Source: Rhynchospora pubera (Eukaryota > Streptophyta > Magnoliopsida > Poales > Cyperaceae). From it: 64,000 nt of DNA. Below, piece after piece: positions 35,776 to 48,267 of this stretch. Every line of letters starts with the position of its first letter. The stretch's first letter is position 1. Location of the stretch: the NCBI GenBank assembly GCA_028095005.1, contig CM051460.1, forward strand, positions 76,649,676-76,713,675, in the 5' to 3' direction. Made by a program: the position numbers and the translations under genes. The notes below the pieces were generated by a model. That model did not search any database. It worked only from the letters and a program-made list of their open reading frames with translations, and had not been told where the DNA came from.

Positions 35776-37382
35776 TTAATACTTCCATATGTTTTCCAAA
35801 TCAATTCCCGTATCAGCAGCCGTGGAGGAAGGCCCGTCAAGATCGTCGTAATGCCTCGAAACAACTGATGATATCTCAGTGTTGTGATCGGTGCTCAATC
35901 CGGTGTCCTGAGATCGGGTAAAATTTGAGTGCTGTTCCTTCTTGCATTGCAGATAATCCAAATTGTTAGTACCGGGAAGTGAAAAATAAGGATCTGATGG
36001 GGCCATATTAATGGGGTAGAAGATAGGGTTTTGGGTTAGGTCATTGTCTTGTTGGTTATCCATGGATAGCATGTTGTTGAAATAAGGAAAGGGAGAAGAG
36101 GTGGTGGGGATGTGCATGCCACTATGGTTAAATCCATGGTTTTGGTTCTGGCTAAATAAGTTATGATCAATCAAAGGTGGCAATGTGGTTGAGTCCAAGA
36201 GCAAGTCATGTTCAATCGAGTCCATCCTTTCTAAGCTAGTAGGTATGGGCCCCTTTTTGACACCTGTGCTCTTGTGGAATACCCTACAAACGACCCATTC
36301 ATCCTGCATACGCATAATTGGAAAGAGCCTATTAAGTTTTATTATATTTCTCCTTTGCAAAAGAATAAAATATATAATTTAAGTAGTGAAGTATAGATAA
36401 AAAGGATTCTGGTATAAAAGGTATGTGTATATTAGTTAATGATTGCCTGGACCGTGACATAAATGTGAGGAATTGGTCTTCTGGTATATCCCTACTCATT
36501 GTTCAACAAAAATAAACAAATAAAAGATATTCCCTCCTTGAAGAAAAAAAATTGAAAATATCTGATTTAATTACCTTTGTTGATCTAGGGAGATTGGGGT
36601 GTGGTAGTTTGCCTTCAAGTCTATACTCATGCATGACCCAATTGCTTTTGACACCTTTAGGAGCTCTTCCTTTGTAGAAAACTAGGGTTTTCTTCATGCC
36701 AACAAGAATACCTCTACCTCTATATATCTCTTTGTCTTTGCCGGTTGCCTTCCAGTAGCCGGCTTCGGTCGCTCTGTTGGTACGCATGCCGGTTGGGTAC
36801 TTTCTATCTCTCTGGCAAAAGAAATACCACTCCTTTTCCCCCATTTTTGCTTTGCCTGTGCAGAAAAGTACTTTTGTTATAGGAGATTCTCAAAGATTAA
36901 AAGTACGTTACATGATTCTCTTGGAATTGAATTGCTTTCAATTGGATAAAAAGCAGTTATATAACCGCACTTTTTATTAGTACTCGTACTTCTAAAGTAC
37001 TAATGATTTCTTATACATTGATAATTTTATAAAAAGAAAGATTGATCAGAAATAAAAGAGGACTTTTGCATGATGAAAAATAAACCCATTTAGCAATTTG
37101 AAATTTTGAATCATTAAAGTTCTAAGAAAAGAAAAATCCAAATTTATTCAGCTAAGATGAGAATTAGTAAAAATGGAAGGGAATTGAGAACTTACTTGGA
37201 AGGTCCCACGGTTCACATTTGTTGAGATCCACCTCTCCTATAGCTAATGCACTGAAGCCATGATCAAGGACTTTTGGGGAAAGATAATTTGTTATGATCT
37301 CTTCATCTGTTGGATGGAACCTAAACCCAGGAGGCAACAGCAAACTCTCTCCTCCTTGGTTTTCAATACATACATCCACCAT
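35776..37382 (-). CDS. NAC-domain transcription factor, three exons
   Basis: The exons are 37382-37196, 36855-36575 and 36303-35776. Introns begin CCAA/GTAAG and AAAG/GTAATT and end GCACAG and ATGCAG, giving 331 residues in one frame. The NAC domain fills about residues 15-170, with subdomain A (LPPGFRFHPTDEEI), KMGEKEWYFFCQRDRKYPTG, RATEAGYWKATGKDKEI, GMKKTLVFYKGRAPKG, NWVMHEYRLEG and EWVVCRVFHKS. The rest is a serine/threonine/asparagine-rich C-terminal tail, presumably activating, which ends in a tryptophan-containing NIWKY. NAC factors bind CGTG/CACG core sites as dimers in the nucleus. The domain most resembles the ORE1/NAC100/CUC-related group, whose members act in senescence and organ boundaries. 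I saw no microRNA164 target equivalent in exon 3, so the exact subgroup is open. Intron positions are those usual for NAC genes, and the gene appears intact. Confidence 0.95.
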
Positions 37383-37470
37383 GTTTGAAATTAAAGGCTA
37401 TGAATTTAGAAAGGAGGTGTGTTTGCACAAAGGAGTTTTTAAGAAAGAAACGAAGAGAGATGACAAGGTG

Positions 37471-37482
37471 CTTTATATAGAG
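37471..37482 (-). promoter_or_regulatory. TATA box of the NAC gene
   Basis: On the minus strand CTCTATATAAAG lies about 90 bases upstream of the ATG at 37382, predicting a transcription start near 37440 and a 5' UTR of about 60 bases. Confidence 0.65.
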
Positions 37483-37499
37483 ATCAGAGGTGGTTTTCT

Positions 37500-38398
37500 C
37501 AAGGAATTAAGATGCGTATGGCCAAAGGCACTTCTAAGGGAAGCCTCAAAGGGGAATAGGGACGGGATTTGTACTTATTTATGCGACATTGTTATTGTTT
37601 TTATTAGCAAATTCATTCTCATTAACTATTTGTTAAATTGAAATGTTTGTCTTGGTCTTATCTACGTGAAGCTCGTCTAAGATTATTTTAAATAGAATTC
37701 TTTTAGAATTATTTACTTGGTAGCTTAAGAAAATTATAATTTGATCCGTGTAATTACATAAATAACAACTTATTTATGGTGCACTTATATTATTATGTCT
37801 ATTCTAACCGAAGTTGTCTAAATTATGTAATTAAATTACTATTGTGTTTGGTCATAATTTTAAAAAATTTTGGACATCCATTAATTGTAAAAAAAATTGA
37901 AACTTTGTTTTTGTTCCGCAAGAATAAAAGAAATTTAAAGAAATTTGAGAGTGTTCCAATCGGATTTAAACCGTGTGAAAATGATTAATGGTTTTTCACT
38001 AAAAATTTTTAATATTCTAATTACTCTTTTAAAAAAAATGATTTTTTAATGTAGACATTATTATCAACATGTGAATTAACCATAAAATAAGCATACGGTA
38101 AAAGTAATTTAAAGCATAATGTTGACACAAATAATTACACTTTTCATAAACTATTGGGAATGGAAATAGTTTGATATATATATATTTTGCTTTTCGGGGA
38201 ATTCTATGGAAAACGTTTTAGAGGAATAATAGTCATCTAACGCGTGTATTCTTCTATCCCTATCCTTGGATACTGTATGCTATGGTGCAAGGTGTAAGTT
38301 TCTTGGTATATACCAACTTCCCTTTTTGATTGACATTTGAAAAGATGGCTTCTGAATTATTCTTTATTCTGAAGGTAGGTTATTGGTTGATTTAGGCA
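37500..38398. other. NAC upstream region and AT-rich DNA
   Basis: This covers the upstream promoter side of the NAC gene, then AT-rich sequence without a supportable gene. Confidence 0.4.
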
Positions 38399-38408
38399 CC
38401 TATACGCC

Positions 38409-38601
38409 GGACCCGAATCCCGTGTAGCGCGGGACACCGTGTAGCGCGCGTACGAGCCGTCTGATCTTGATCGGACGGTTCATTTTTTACGGGCCTATCA
38501 ATCTAGGTTACATGCACGGAACTTCCTTGTCCATTGGATCTTGATCATACGGCTACGATGCCGCGCTACACGGTGTGCCGCGCGGCACCAGATCTGAACT
38601 C
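38409..38601. mobile_element. Small GC-rich MITE with a 9-10 bp target duplication
   Basis: CCTATACGCC occurs at both 38399-38408 and 38602-38611. The 193-bp insert starts GGACCCGAATC and ends GATCTGAACTCC, and contains repeated GTGTAGCGCGG/CCGCGCTACAC words pointing inward. GATCTTGATC occurs twice inside. The long duplication suggests a Mutator-like mover, but the terminal repeats are imperfect. Confidence 0.7.
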
Positions 38602-38880
38602 CCTATACGCCTATTAAAAATGTAGATGTCCAATAAGATAAGGGCCAGAAGTTTGCAGAGAAAATAGTAGCTCAGAGTCTGATTTCTCAGTGGGTGCAAT
38701 TTTGACTGATATCCCTGCAAAAATATAAAATTTAACGTGATCTTGCCATTCATTTCACTGTGTGTATGTCCCAAAAATGCGCACAAGTCTATGAATAAAG
38801 TTGTTATATATTAATTGAATTGTTTGGTGAAATTTTACTCCTGACTCAAGGGGATAGAAAACTCTTTAACAAATTATTCA

Positions 38881-39021
38881 GGCTCCGTTTGGATGAGGTG
38901 TGGGAAGAAGGAAAGAAGTATCGAGAAGTGTGTAACTTTGTGAAGAGTTTAGATTATTTTATAATAAATTTGGGCTCTTCGTTCCTTATTCTCTTCTTCC
39001 CACTCCAATCCAAACACAGCC
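38881..39021. mobile_element. Tourist-like MITE, copy D
   Basis: The ends are GGCTCCGTTTGGAT and ATCCAAACACAGCC, with TCA on both sides. The inner GTGTGTAACTTTGTGAAGAG and TTATAATAAATTTGG match the other copies. It is 141 bp. Confidence 0.78.
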
Positions 39022-40034
39022 TCAGGTAAGAATATATTTTGTGCAATGTTCATATTTTCTGACTTGTTACCTGCGATGTATATGTAATTTTATTGGCTGA
39101 CAAGGAGAGAACAAAATTTCCCAACAAGATAATTCAATCCTTATATATTGCAATAAATCTACCGTTTCCATTTTATCATGCTCGATTTTAATTTTAACTA
39201 ATTTGAAAATTAATTAATAGTGGTTGATAACTTCAACTATATTTTAGCACTTTACTTCTTAAAAAATAAGTAAACATTTGTAAATTTCACAGGTTTTGTT
39301 TTCTTCTTTTAATTTTTAATTATACATATAGCGAACAACCACAACATACGTGCATATATGTATAAGTATACATTCAAAAAATATAATAAAATTTTATTGA
39401 CATAAAACATGTATTACTAACAGTATATATATATTTCATATTCGATGATTGTGTGGAGGTATCAAAGAAATTCATGCGTAGGTATAAGATTTATATGTGA
39501 TTTTTGATGTTTTATAGAGAATATTAAACACATGAAATTCCCCTTCCTATTATTAATTGCAAAAATATTTTTTAAAAATATGTGTAGGTTCTTGGTAAAT
39601 TTGTTCTGACGTGATGATACATCTTCTTGACTTTATTAGCATGACACATATATAAAATTTTAATGATAAATGTATTATTTGTTTAAATACAATAATGAAG
39701 GGGAAAATATTGGACTGACTAATTCACATTTGTTGTCATCTGACATCAACCTCGCATTAGGACAATTGATAAAATTAATCAGTTTGCACTATAATTAAAA
39801 TATCTCCCTTTTAAAAAATGTGTGATTTGAGCAATTGGAGTTTGTGTCAGACAGTTTGAGTTTCAATTAAAAACAATGACAAGTTGTTAGCGTCATAAAA
39901 TTCCAAGTAACTTTATCATAAGAATGATTTTCTTTGCACAAAATAAAAAAAATAAGAAAAACATCAAAAATGAATTCGTTTAAACTATTTGAAGATGTCA
40001 ATACTTAATCTATGGAACAAGCTAGAGTTGCTAT
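39022..40034. other. Gene-free AT-rich stretch
   Basis: No open frame of note and no recognisable repeat. Confidence 0.45.
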
Positions 40035-40833
40035 GCTCATTCCGGAAAATTTTTTTCAATGACAAAAATGCCCCTGATAATTTTAAAAAAGGCAAAACAC
40101 ACTCAGATATTTTAAAAAGAGCACAGCTATAGCGGTAATTGTATTGCCGTAATGTCTCAGGCCTATAGCGGCAATAGCATTACCGCTATAAGGGGCTATA
40201 GCGGCAATGCTATTACCGCTATAGGCCCTTTTTTTTGGTTTTTTACTTTTCGTACTGACATCGTACAGAGGTGTCTGTGTCATTTTTTTGGTTTGTATTT
40301 TTCCCTATAGCGGCATTGGCTTTGCCGCTATAGGAATTTTTTTTATTTTTTTTTTCCTGGGTGGGGCTCTTCCTGGCTCGTTCATTCAATCGAAAAATCA
40401 TAACTTGATTTGTTTTATTTTGAAGTATATCTAGCTATGACTCCTCATCTTAGTTACATTAATTGTTTTATTTTGAGATTCCTCCATCTTTTGACTAACG
40501 TGATTTGTTTGACCGAATATTTTTGGTTTTATGTAACTTTGTATGTTAAAATTTTAATAATAAAATAATTCATATAACAAAACAGAATTCTTTAATGATA
40601 ATAAAATTTGATAATTCATATAATATTAATATTTTTTAAGTAATTTGTATGATTTGTATTCATAATTAATATGCAAATAAAATTAATAATAATAATAATA
40701 TACACACCATTAGAAGAAAAACTAAATTTTATAACCATAATATAAATTAGCACACTCAATTTAAAAATAACTTTAATAAAGAACTTTTCATATAAATGTG
40801 TGTTGAAATATTTATTTTGGAAAATATATTTAC

Positions 40834-41037
40834 CTCATCCATAGGTAAGGAAATCAACATATCCGATCTCGGCACAAATAAAATTGGACCGTTATCTGGA
40901 TCTCCTTCACGCTCTGTTGCATTTATCGCTCTCCGATTCGGAGGACATGTCCGATTTCTATGTCTTCTAATTCTAGTCGTAGCGGCTGCACCTGGTGCAG
41001 AACCAGACGGACCGACCTCATTTGGTCCAGAACTCAT
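40834..41037 (-). other. Exon-like open frame inside the Mutator-like element
   Basis: ATG at 41037 opens exactly 68 codons ending PMDE directly before GTAAATA at 40833, a good splice donor in phase 0. The reading is Ser/Gly/Ala-rich, then basic (RIRRHRNRTCPPNRR), then acidic. It is much GC-richer than the rest of the element interior. It could be a captured host exon, as in Pack-MULEs, or the first exon of a lost element gene. No following exon was identified and no family is recognised. Confidence 0.45.
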
Positions 41038-41872
41038 CTGATTGGAATAATTTTGTCATCAATGAATTTATACAATAATTTCAATTAGATTTTTTAATAC
41101 AATAACTAATGTTTTACCATAAAATAATTGATTACAAAATTCACTATTTTTTCATTAACTAATTTTGTCATCAACGAACTTTTTACCATATGTAGAAGAT
41201 TTCCATTAACTAACTTTTTACCCGAAATTGTTGTGACTAATTTTTTCCATAAAATAATTTAATCTATAATTTCCATTAAATAATAATATACATAAACTTA
41301 TTTATTCAAAAATTTCTATTAACTTTTTTAAAATTAACTATTTTTTACCATAATTAGTCTAACCATATACAAATTAATATGGTAAAAAATTAACTATTTA
41401 CACGCATGAAAATAATGAAAAAAAAAATCTATGTTATTCTCTGCAAACCCTAAATCCATGAAAAAACTATGTTTAACTATTTTTTTTTGTTCTCCAAACT
41501 TTTTTTGGATATAACAAACACGCATGAAAAAAATGAAAAAACCCTAAATCCAACATTATCTATGTTAAACATATATACAAACTGCGTAAAAAATGAAAAA
41601 AAAAATCTATGTTAAACATTTAATTTCCAACAAATTATCTATGTTACAAAAAAAAATCCAATATTTTCCATAAATTTCCAATACATTTACCAAAACAATC
41701 TATATCATTTTTTTCATACAATTTCCACCACAATTTACATTCAACATTTAATATTCAAAATTAAACCAAAAACTACATTTCACTAATCGAGTCGTTACCG
41801 GTTACCACTTGCCGGTTGTCGATATCTCGCTCCGAACCGACTCAATGCGCGTCTCACCTCCCCCTTCTTTCT

Positions 41873-42000
41873 CTCTTCTTATGGCTGTCGCGCCTCTCCT
41901 CTCCTTTCTCTTCTTCTTCTTCTTCTTCTTTTCCTTTTCTCTTCTTTCTCTTTCTCTTTTCTCTCTTTCTCTTTCTCTCTTTCTTTCTTTCTTCTCTCTC
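41873..42000. repeat. TCT/TTC-rich microsatellite
   Basis: Irregular runs of TTC, TCTT and TCTC inside the Mutator-like element. Open frames on both strands (poly Ser/Phe/Leu or Arg/Glu/Lys) are by-products of the simple repeat. Confidence 0.85.
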
Positions 42001-42447
42001 GGCCGAACAAACAAAGTGTGGAGCACAAAAAAAAAGGGGAGTGGTGCAACATAGATAATTGAATGCTGGACCAACATAGACATTTAACTCTCTTAACTAA
42101 TGCTGCACAGTTTCGGATATCCTCTTCAATGCTGCACAGTTTCGGATAATTAATGTAAGCCCCCACCCAGGAAAAAAAAAAATCCCTATAACGGCAAAGC
42201 CAATGCCGTTATAGGGGAAAAAATCCAAACCCAAAAATGACACAGAGGTGTCAGTAAGATGTCAGTACGAAAAGTAAAAAAAAAAAGGGCCTATAGCGGT
42301 AATAGCATTGCCGCTATAGGCCTGAGACATTACGGCAATTCAATTACCGCTATAACTGTGCTCTGTTTAAAATTTCTGAGTGTGTTTTGTCTTTTTTAAA
42401 ATTATCAGGGGCATTTTTGTCATTGAAAAAAATTTTCCGCTCATTCC

Positions 42448-45400
42448 TCACTGAAGACAGTTTATAGTTATCACAAAAGAAAGGAAAATAAATAACATAA
42501 ATTTATCTTTAGTTGATAAGGTTCCAGCTGGCTTGGCTTACAAAGCTTAGCAGCTCGTCTCAGGTCGGATTACTACTTAGGCACCCGCCTTTAATTTTGG
42601 ATCGACTATAGCAGCATAGCTTCTTTACTAAGCTGTTAGCTATGCTTAAAAAAATTACTTAAAAGGGTAAAACGGTTGCAAATTTTTCATGCCGTTGGTA
42701 AGGCAAATTGGTGGACAGCTCATTGTCGGTTTGGTTCTAATTGGATTATTTTAGAGCTGTAATTGGTATTGATGGATCACATGCGGTTACAAAATTTTAT
42801 TTTGTTTATTGACTTTTTATATATGGATCTAATTGGAAGAAATTTTGTTTTAATATATTCAGATTTAGATATAGAAAAGTACGAATTTGATATCCGACAA
42901 AAAAATATATATACGACAGATATTGAACATATAGCAAGTTGCTTCTAGAAATATATATCGTATGCTAAAAATATTTTAATTAATATCAGCGCTAGGAGTT
43001 AGTTTAATTGAAATTTAAATATATTCAAAGTAATTTGATTTTGAGTCGCCATATAAATCTGTTTCATGAAAGCTGATATTATTATTTGAACTCATAAAAA
43101 AAAAGAAAATATATGCATTTTGTTATTTAATACATTTTGATTCCAATTCACATTTGGTATATTTTATCTGATCTGATCTACGATAACGCAATTTTTTTAT
43201 TTTAATACCACGTTTTTCCCCCGACTAATGTAAGTTGTATTCTAGGAGTTCAACATATTATTTTATTTTAATTTTTTTGTTTTTTGAAATCGAGACTTAG
43301 CCACGCCACGCCACCTCGTTCCACTTGTTACTAGTTTTTTTTTCAATTCAATTATCCAGATCATTGACAATTGGTTGGCTAGTATTCTTGAAAAAACTAG
43401 AGAAATTTTGTCAACTTATCCTAAATTTTACCATTTTTTGTCAGCTTATATTTTTTTATATATAATTTGCAGTTAAGAAATAGTGTATATTGCTTCTTAC
43501 TTTAAAAATGTTATTTTTAATAGTATGTACTATGAAGTTCTCAGTCAAATTTTCCATACATGAAAACTTAGGTAAAAGTAGCTAATTGACCAAACAGATT
43601 GGTATTGACAACATTTGTTGATGTCAATTTGGTTTGCACGTAGTAATTGTCATAGTTTGGTCCAAGTCATAATTTCTTCCTCCTAACTTTACCAATTACT
43701 GCTATATACATTACAATAAAATCAAAGAATGCTAGACAATTACGCCTTGTTTGTTGTACCCAAAATTGGTACTTGTTTCTTTTTACTCCTTAAATCAAGG
43801 TTACATAGTCTTTATGTATTTTTCAATGCACCGACATTGTAAAAAGTCAAAGAAATTGTGCATGACAGTTCAAAACAATGATAAGTCAATTCTACTCTAT
43901 CTAGTAAGAAATAGTCTTTGTTTATATGTATATATATTTCAATTGTCGAATTTTGACCCGTCTTTAATAAGCAAAATTCAATACAAAAATAAAAAGTAAG
44001 CATTTCAATTTCTTAAAAATTTAACTACTCCTAAGCTCGAAAAAATTAATTACAATTTGAATTTAAGTTTAGTGTGTGATAGAGCAAGTAAATATTCAAA
44101 AATTGGCCGGACCTTGGCTTCAAAAGCTAAAAAAAAAAGGTTTAAAAGTGGCGCGGCTAATCATAAGCCAGCGGCTTAGCTGGCGCCAAGCGTTCACACA
44201 GACAAAGCAAATAAGTCCCAAACGTCTCTCTTGCGTGGGTCCCACATTGCTTCAGCCAATCATGCGCGTCTCATACGTGTCGATCGCTGGATCCCAATGT
44301 TGAATTAGCTGAAGTGGGGACCTCACGTGGCGACGTGGCCACACAGGAACTGCCAACTCACCTTCTCTTTTTGTATTTTTTATTAGCTCAGTTCGTTGTT
44401 GCTTGAACGGTGTAACAGCCTATTTGGCTAGTTGCTTATGATCTCCTCTTGATTTGGATTAGAATTAGCCGCATTAGGCAAATTGATTTTATTTTTCTTA
44501 TTATAAAATTATTAAAATATGCTTCCCCAATTTGCACCATACTCTCATATTGAAATTTATGGATATAAATTTATGAAATGTAATTACTTTTCGTTGTCTT
44601 TGGGTTGATTTCATGGGAATTGAGAGGTCAGTCTCATATCTTATTTGATAACTCATCATGATTTGTCACATTAGAGTCAAGCAACTTTAATATTCCAAAA
44701 GTTTGGTTATGTATAGTTTCAACTAAAAATTTTAGCAAAATTAAAATTGTTTTCTAAAATAATATTATCCTATATTATTTTTATTATTTAACGACAGTTC
44801 TTGGTAGACATTTTACCTTTCAATAACATATAATTAATTAGTCAAATAAATTTTGTTTACTTTTGAGTTAGTTGTTGGGAATATCTTTTATGTTCATAAA
44901 ATATTTGATTGTTTGACAGGTCATATGCATTCGTGTATTGGATTTCTAAATGATCAGTTAATTTTGTTTACTTTTTTAAATATGAAAAGCAATGATTAAA
45001 ATAATCAAATAATGTCCAGAATATGATGTCTACTGTATTAGATATGAACTTTTTATGAATTGCAATGTAATGATCTAAATTTTTAAAAGAAGGGAATATA
45101 TTTTTCGATTTCACCAAACAGTTTTGATAGAGTAAATTAAAAAGGGATATTTTTATTTATTTATGCTGGTATTACAACAACAACAATCATAATAATATTA
45201 ATAATATAAAATTTAAAATTAAAAATAGCACATTTAGCACAGCATTTTATTTTTTTTATGTCAGTATTGACAATCTTCTGTCAAACATAAATAGATAAAA
45301 GTACTTTTTTTTTCGAGGTTCTTGTTAGGTAACGGACGGGAAAAAAATATAGATATAGATATATTTGATCTATCTTAGCACAATACAAGTTTTCTATATC

Positions 45401-46440
45401 TTAAAGCAAAACATATGGTGATATGGACAATTAAAACTTTTTTTATGTGAGACCTTTTTTTAAATAGAGGCTGATCGACGTTCGAAAAAAAACCCCATAA
45501 TATTTCTTTATTATAATATAACTACTATACAATCTTTCTATTTGAAATTTTAAAAATTTCTACCTCTAATATTCAAGTTACCATCCGAAAAGGTAATATT
45601 TTATAGTTTTCAGTCTGCCCAAATTATTAAATTTGTTTAAGACATACACTTAAATAACAGGAAAAGAAATGAAACCCGTCACCAACAGTTGTATACCGTA
45701 GATTTTATTTATTACCTGGTTAATCTCGATCGATAATGTTGAATTATTAAACTTATCCTATTAAGAAAAACAAACAAACAAACAAATAAACAAACAAACA
45801 AAAATATGAAAAAGAGAACTCGCTGTTTGAAAAAGATTTCTGCGCTCTAATATCGGAAGGGGATGGATTGGACAACCCTAATAATGCTTTTGTTTTCTTT
45901 TGCATATTGCACAACATCACAACACTAATAATTCTTTTTGTTTTCTTTTGCATATTGCTATACCTCAATCAATGCTGGCGTATAATCGTACTTTTGCCAG
46001 ATTTCTACATGAAAGAGATGCCTACTAGTGCACAGCCTGTCAGGCAAATATTTCATCTCAAATTTGACGCACATGATTTGAAAATAAAATAAATAAATAA
46101 AATTGTTCTTTGGAAGACTTAGTAAAGTTAACCAAGAGGGAAACAAAAATTGAAGCACATTCTTTGGTCTAGTCGTGCTGATATGGACAAATTAACTTCG
46201 GCTGTTTGGATGAAACCCAAATCATGTGTCGCGCAACACAATGGTGTAGCGCACATGAAGACAAATTGTAGTATGAAAGAAAATTAAAGGAACCCCATAA
46301 TTGCATCCAGAAAAATCAAGATGAACAATCATAGTTTATACTTAAATTTTGGGATAAAATATTCATGAATGGTATAATCAAACCTAAAAGTCGACCTAGA
46401 AATATTTGAGATAAAAAGTCATTTAGAAATTAAGGATAAA
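42448..46440. other. Gene-free AT-rich stretch
   Basis: A GC-richer patch at 44150-44345 has ACGT/G-box-like sites (CTCACGTGGCGACGTGGCC at about 44319-44340) but no gene follows. An AAAC/AAAT microsatellite lies at 45766-45801, and TTTTGTTTTCTTTTGCATAT is repeated at about 45889 and 45937. A decayed GTGTCGCGCAACACAATG piece at about 46226 resembles the MITE at 38409. Confidence 0.45.
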
Positions 46441-46474
46441 TCTTGGTTTAAATACTCATAAAATTATTTTTTTT

Positions 46475-46873
46475 ATGAGCGACTGGCGTCTCACTGCTGA
46501 AAGTTCAGTATACAGAGAAGCCCTGCGAGCAACAGAATCATTAGAAGAGCCAGCCCTTGGTTTTGTTAAACCATCTGAAGCAACACAAAAGGGCACCTCA
46601 ACAATTATCAAGCAGAACAACACAATCATTCAACTGCTTGTTAAAATCAAGGAAGAACTCGAAGATTGTAAGGATCAAATAAGAGACCTCAGAAGGACAA
46701 AAGCGCCTGAAGGGTCTGACACATCCGAGGCACTAGAACAAATCCAAAATCAACTCAAGAACTTGAGTCTCGGACCGCCAACAACCTCAAAACGGCCAAC
46801 CATAACAGGCAAATTTTTCGTATATCGAGACCCAAAGAAAATATACGAAGAAGAAAAGAAAAAGATACAATGA
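46475..46873 (+). CDS. Badnavirus-like ORF2 (virion-associated-protein type), endogenous
   Basis: An open frame of 132 residues with no stop. The middle is a predicted coiled coil (IIQLLVKIKEELEDCKDQI, then EALEQIQNQLKNL). The C-terminus is proline/threonine-containing and then strongly basic (YEEEKKKIQ). Badnavirus ORF2 proteins have this size, a coiled coil and a basic tail, and bind nucleic acid and the virion. Its stop codon TGA overlaps the ATG of the polyprotein (ATGA at 46870-46873), the arrangement used for leaky scanning in these viruses. The call rests on position and architecture, not on strong sequence recognition. No ORF1 precedes it. Confidence 0.75.
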   Translation: MSDWRLTAESSVYREALRATESLEEPALGFVKPSEATQKGTSTIIKQNNTIIQLLVKIKEELEDCKDQIRDLRRTKAPEGSDTSEALEQIQNQLKNLSLGPPTTSKRPTITGKFFVYRDPKKIYEEEKKKIQ

Positions 46874-48267
46874 GTCGAACTCAAACAGAAACAGTGGGTA
46901 GACCATCTGTATCAGGCCACGAAAACCAAATACCGACTGTTGAAGATCAAAATCGAGATTACAGACTCGGAAGTCGGTTACAATATGAGGCACAAAGAAG
47001 ATTGCCAAGGCGTAGGCAATATCGAAGGACACTAGAATCTCAACTAAGTCCTGATGCGGAACTAAGCGTCTCACAGTTTCGCAGAGCACAACAAGTTCCG
47101 GCAGAAACACTATACCAAGCCGGATGGAGCGAAAGAAATCATCGGGTATACCAACATTATTCCGATGAAAGAATTTTGGTAGTTGGAAATCAAAGAGAAA
47201 TCCCCTTTATTTCCCAAGAAAGCTACAATAAGCTCGTAGAAGAAGGATTACAGCACTTACATATAGGTGTTGTAATGATCAGGCTATACGCTCTGCACAG
47301 AAGAAGTGCAGGGGTAAATGCTCTAGTTGTTTTGAGAGACACAAGATGGGGGAACGATACCTCACTGATAAGTTCCATGGAAATGGACTTAACAGACAAC
47401 ACACAGCTGGCATACGCAGTTCCTGACATGATGGTTAGTATTCATGATTTCTACAATCACATCCAATTGGTTGTACAAACTCATGGGTATGAATCATGGC
47501 GAGGTGGAGAAAGCAACCTCTTAATCTCTCGATCTTTAATAGGGAGGTTATCGAACACCAGCCACACAAATTTTCGGTACAATGTCCAAGGTGTAACAGA
47601 GCACCTAGCGAGCAGAGGCATAAGGGCTATACCGGGACAACCGAGATCAACCGAAGAATTGAGAGGCCAACAATGGATAATCAGGCCACCAGCAATTCCA
47701 GAAGTGCAACACCCACAAACAATTCGAGTCAGATCAAGAACTGATGGCTCCCTAGCCATTAGATTTGGTGGATATACAGCAACTGCACCAGCAGAACCAG
47801 CGGTTGTCGGGCCTAATGATGAAGAGGAACTAGATGAAGAAATGGCTCTGATGGTGACAATTGAAGAACCAGAAACCTTGGAAGAGTTGGAATCAATCCA
47901 ACTACTAGCATCTCTGTCTAGAGAAGGGCCGATGCTAGATTATTGTCCAATCTGGGATAAAGATGAAGAATCAGAGGAAGAATGGCTCAATCCTTTCGCC
48001 TCCGAAGGTGATAAAGACAAACTGTCGCATTTTGCATACGCGGCAGAAGAAACGGAACTAGAATATCCTAAGATGAAGGCTTTCACAAAAATGATGGAAT
48101 CAGCTTTTTCAACAGCTGAGAGTTCACTCACCCAGAGAAGGCCAACAGAACCAGTAATGGGTCCTGTTAACTATCCACCAGCAAGCACATCAAGGCAAAC
48201 ACCGATGCCAACAATACATGAAATCAGAGATCATGTTGGCAGACTCAAAGGAGGTTATGCACAATAG
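46870..48267 (+). pseudogene. Badnavirus-like polyprotein, movement-protein section, ending at an in-frame TAG
   Basis: 465 codons from the ATG overlapping ORF2. A basic N-terminus is followed by a movement-protein domain from about residue 75 (YQAGWSERNHRVYQHYSDE, RSLIGRLSNTSHTNFRYNV, GIRAIPG). In these viruses the movement protein carries virions or genomes through plasmodesmata. An acidic linker (DEEELDEEM, DEESEEEW) leads to the coat-protein section. TAG at 48265-48267 stops the frame where a badnavirus polyprotein would run on, and the same frame is open again immediately after. A single C-to-T change (CAG to TAG) would explain it. Confidence 0.88.

Larger units (their letters stand above)
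40044..42438. mobile_element. Mutator-like element with long terminal inverted repeats and 9-bp duplication
   Basis: GCTCATTCC flanks the element at 40035-40043 and 42439-42447, a perfect 9-bp duplication as Mutator transposases make. The inverted repeats start GGAAAATTTTTTTCAATGAC and extend about 300 bp (40044-40375 against 42438-42155). They contain several hairpin words (CTATAGCGG...CCGCTATAG) and AATTTTAAAAAA blocks. The 1.8-kb interior has no transposase. It holds a 68-codon exon-like frame on the minus strand, AT-rich filler and a TCT microsatellite. It is non-autonomous. Confidence 0.92.

Noticed and set aside
41802..42166. Frames rich in Ser/Phe/Leu or Arg/Glu/Lys
   Set aside because: Translations of the TCT microsatellite inside the Mutator-like element.
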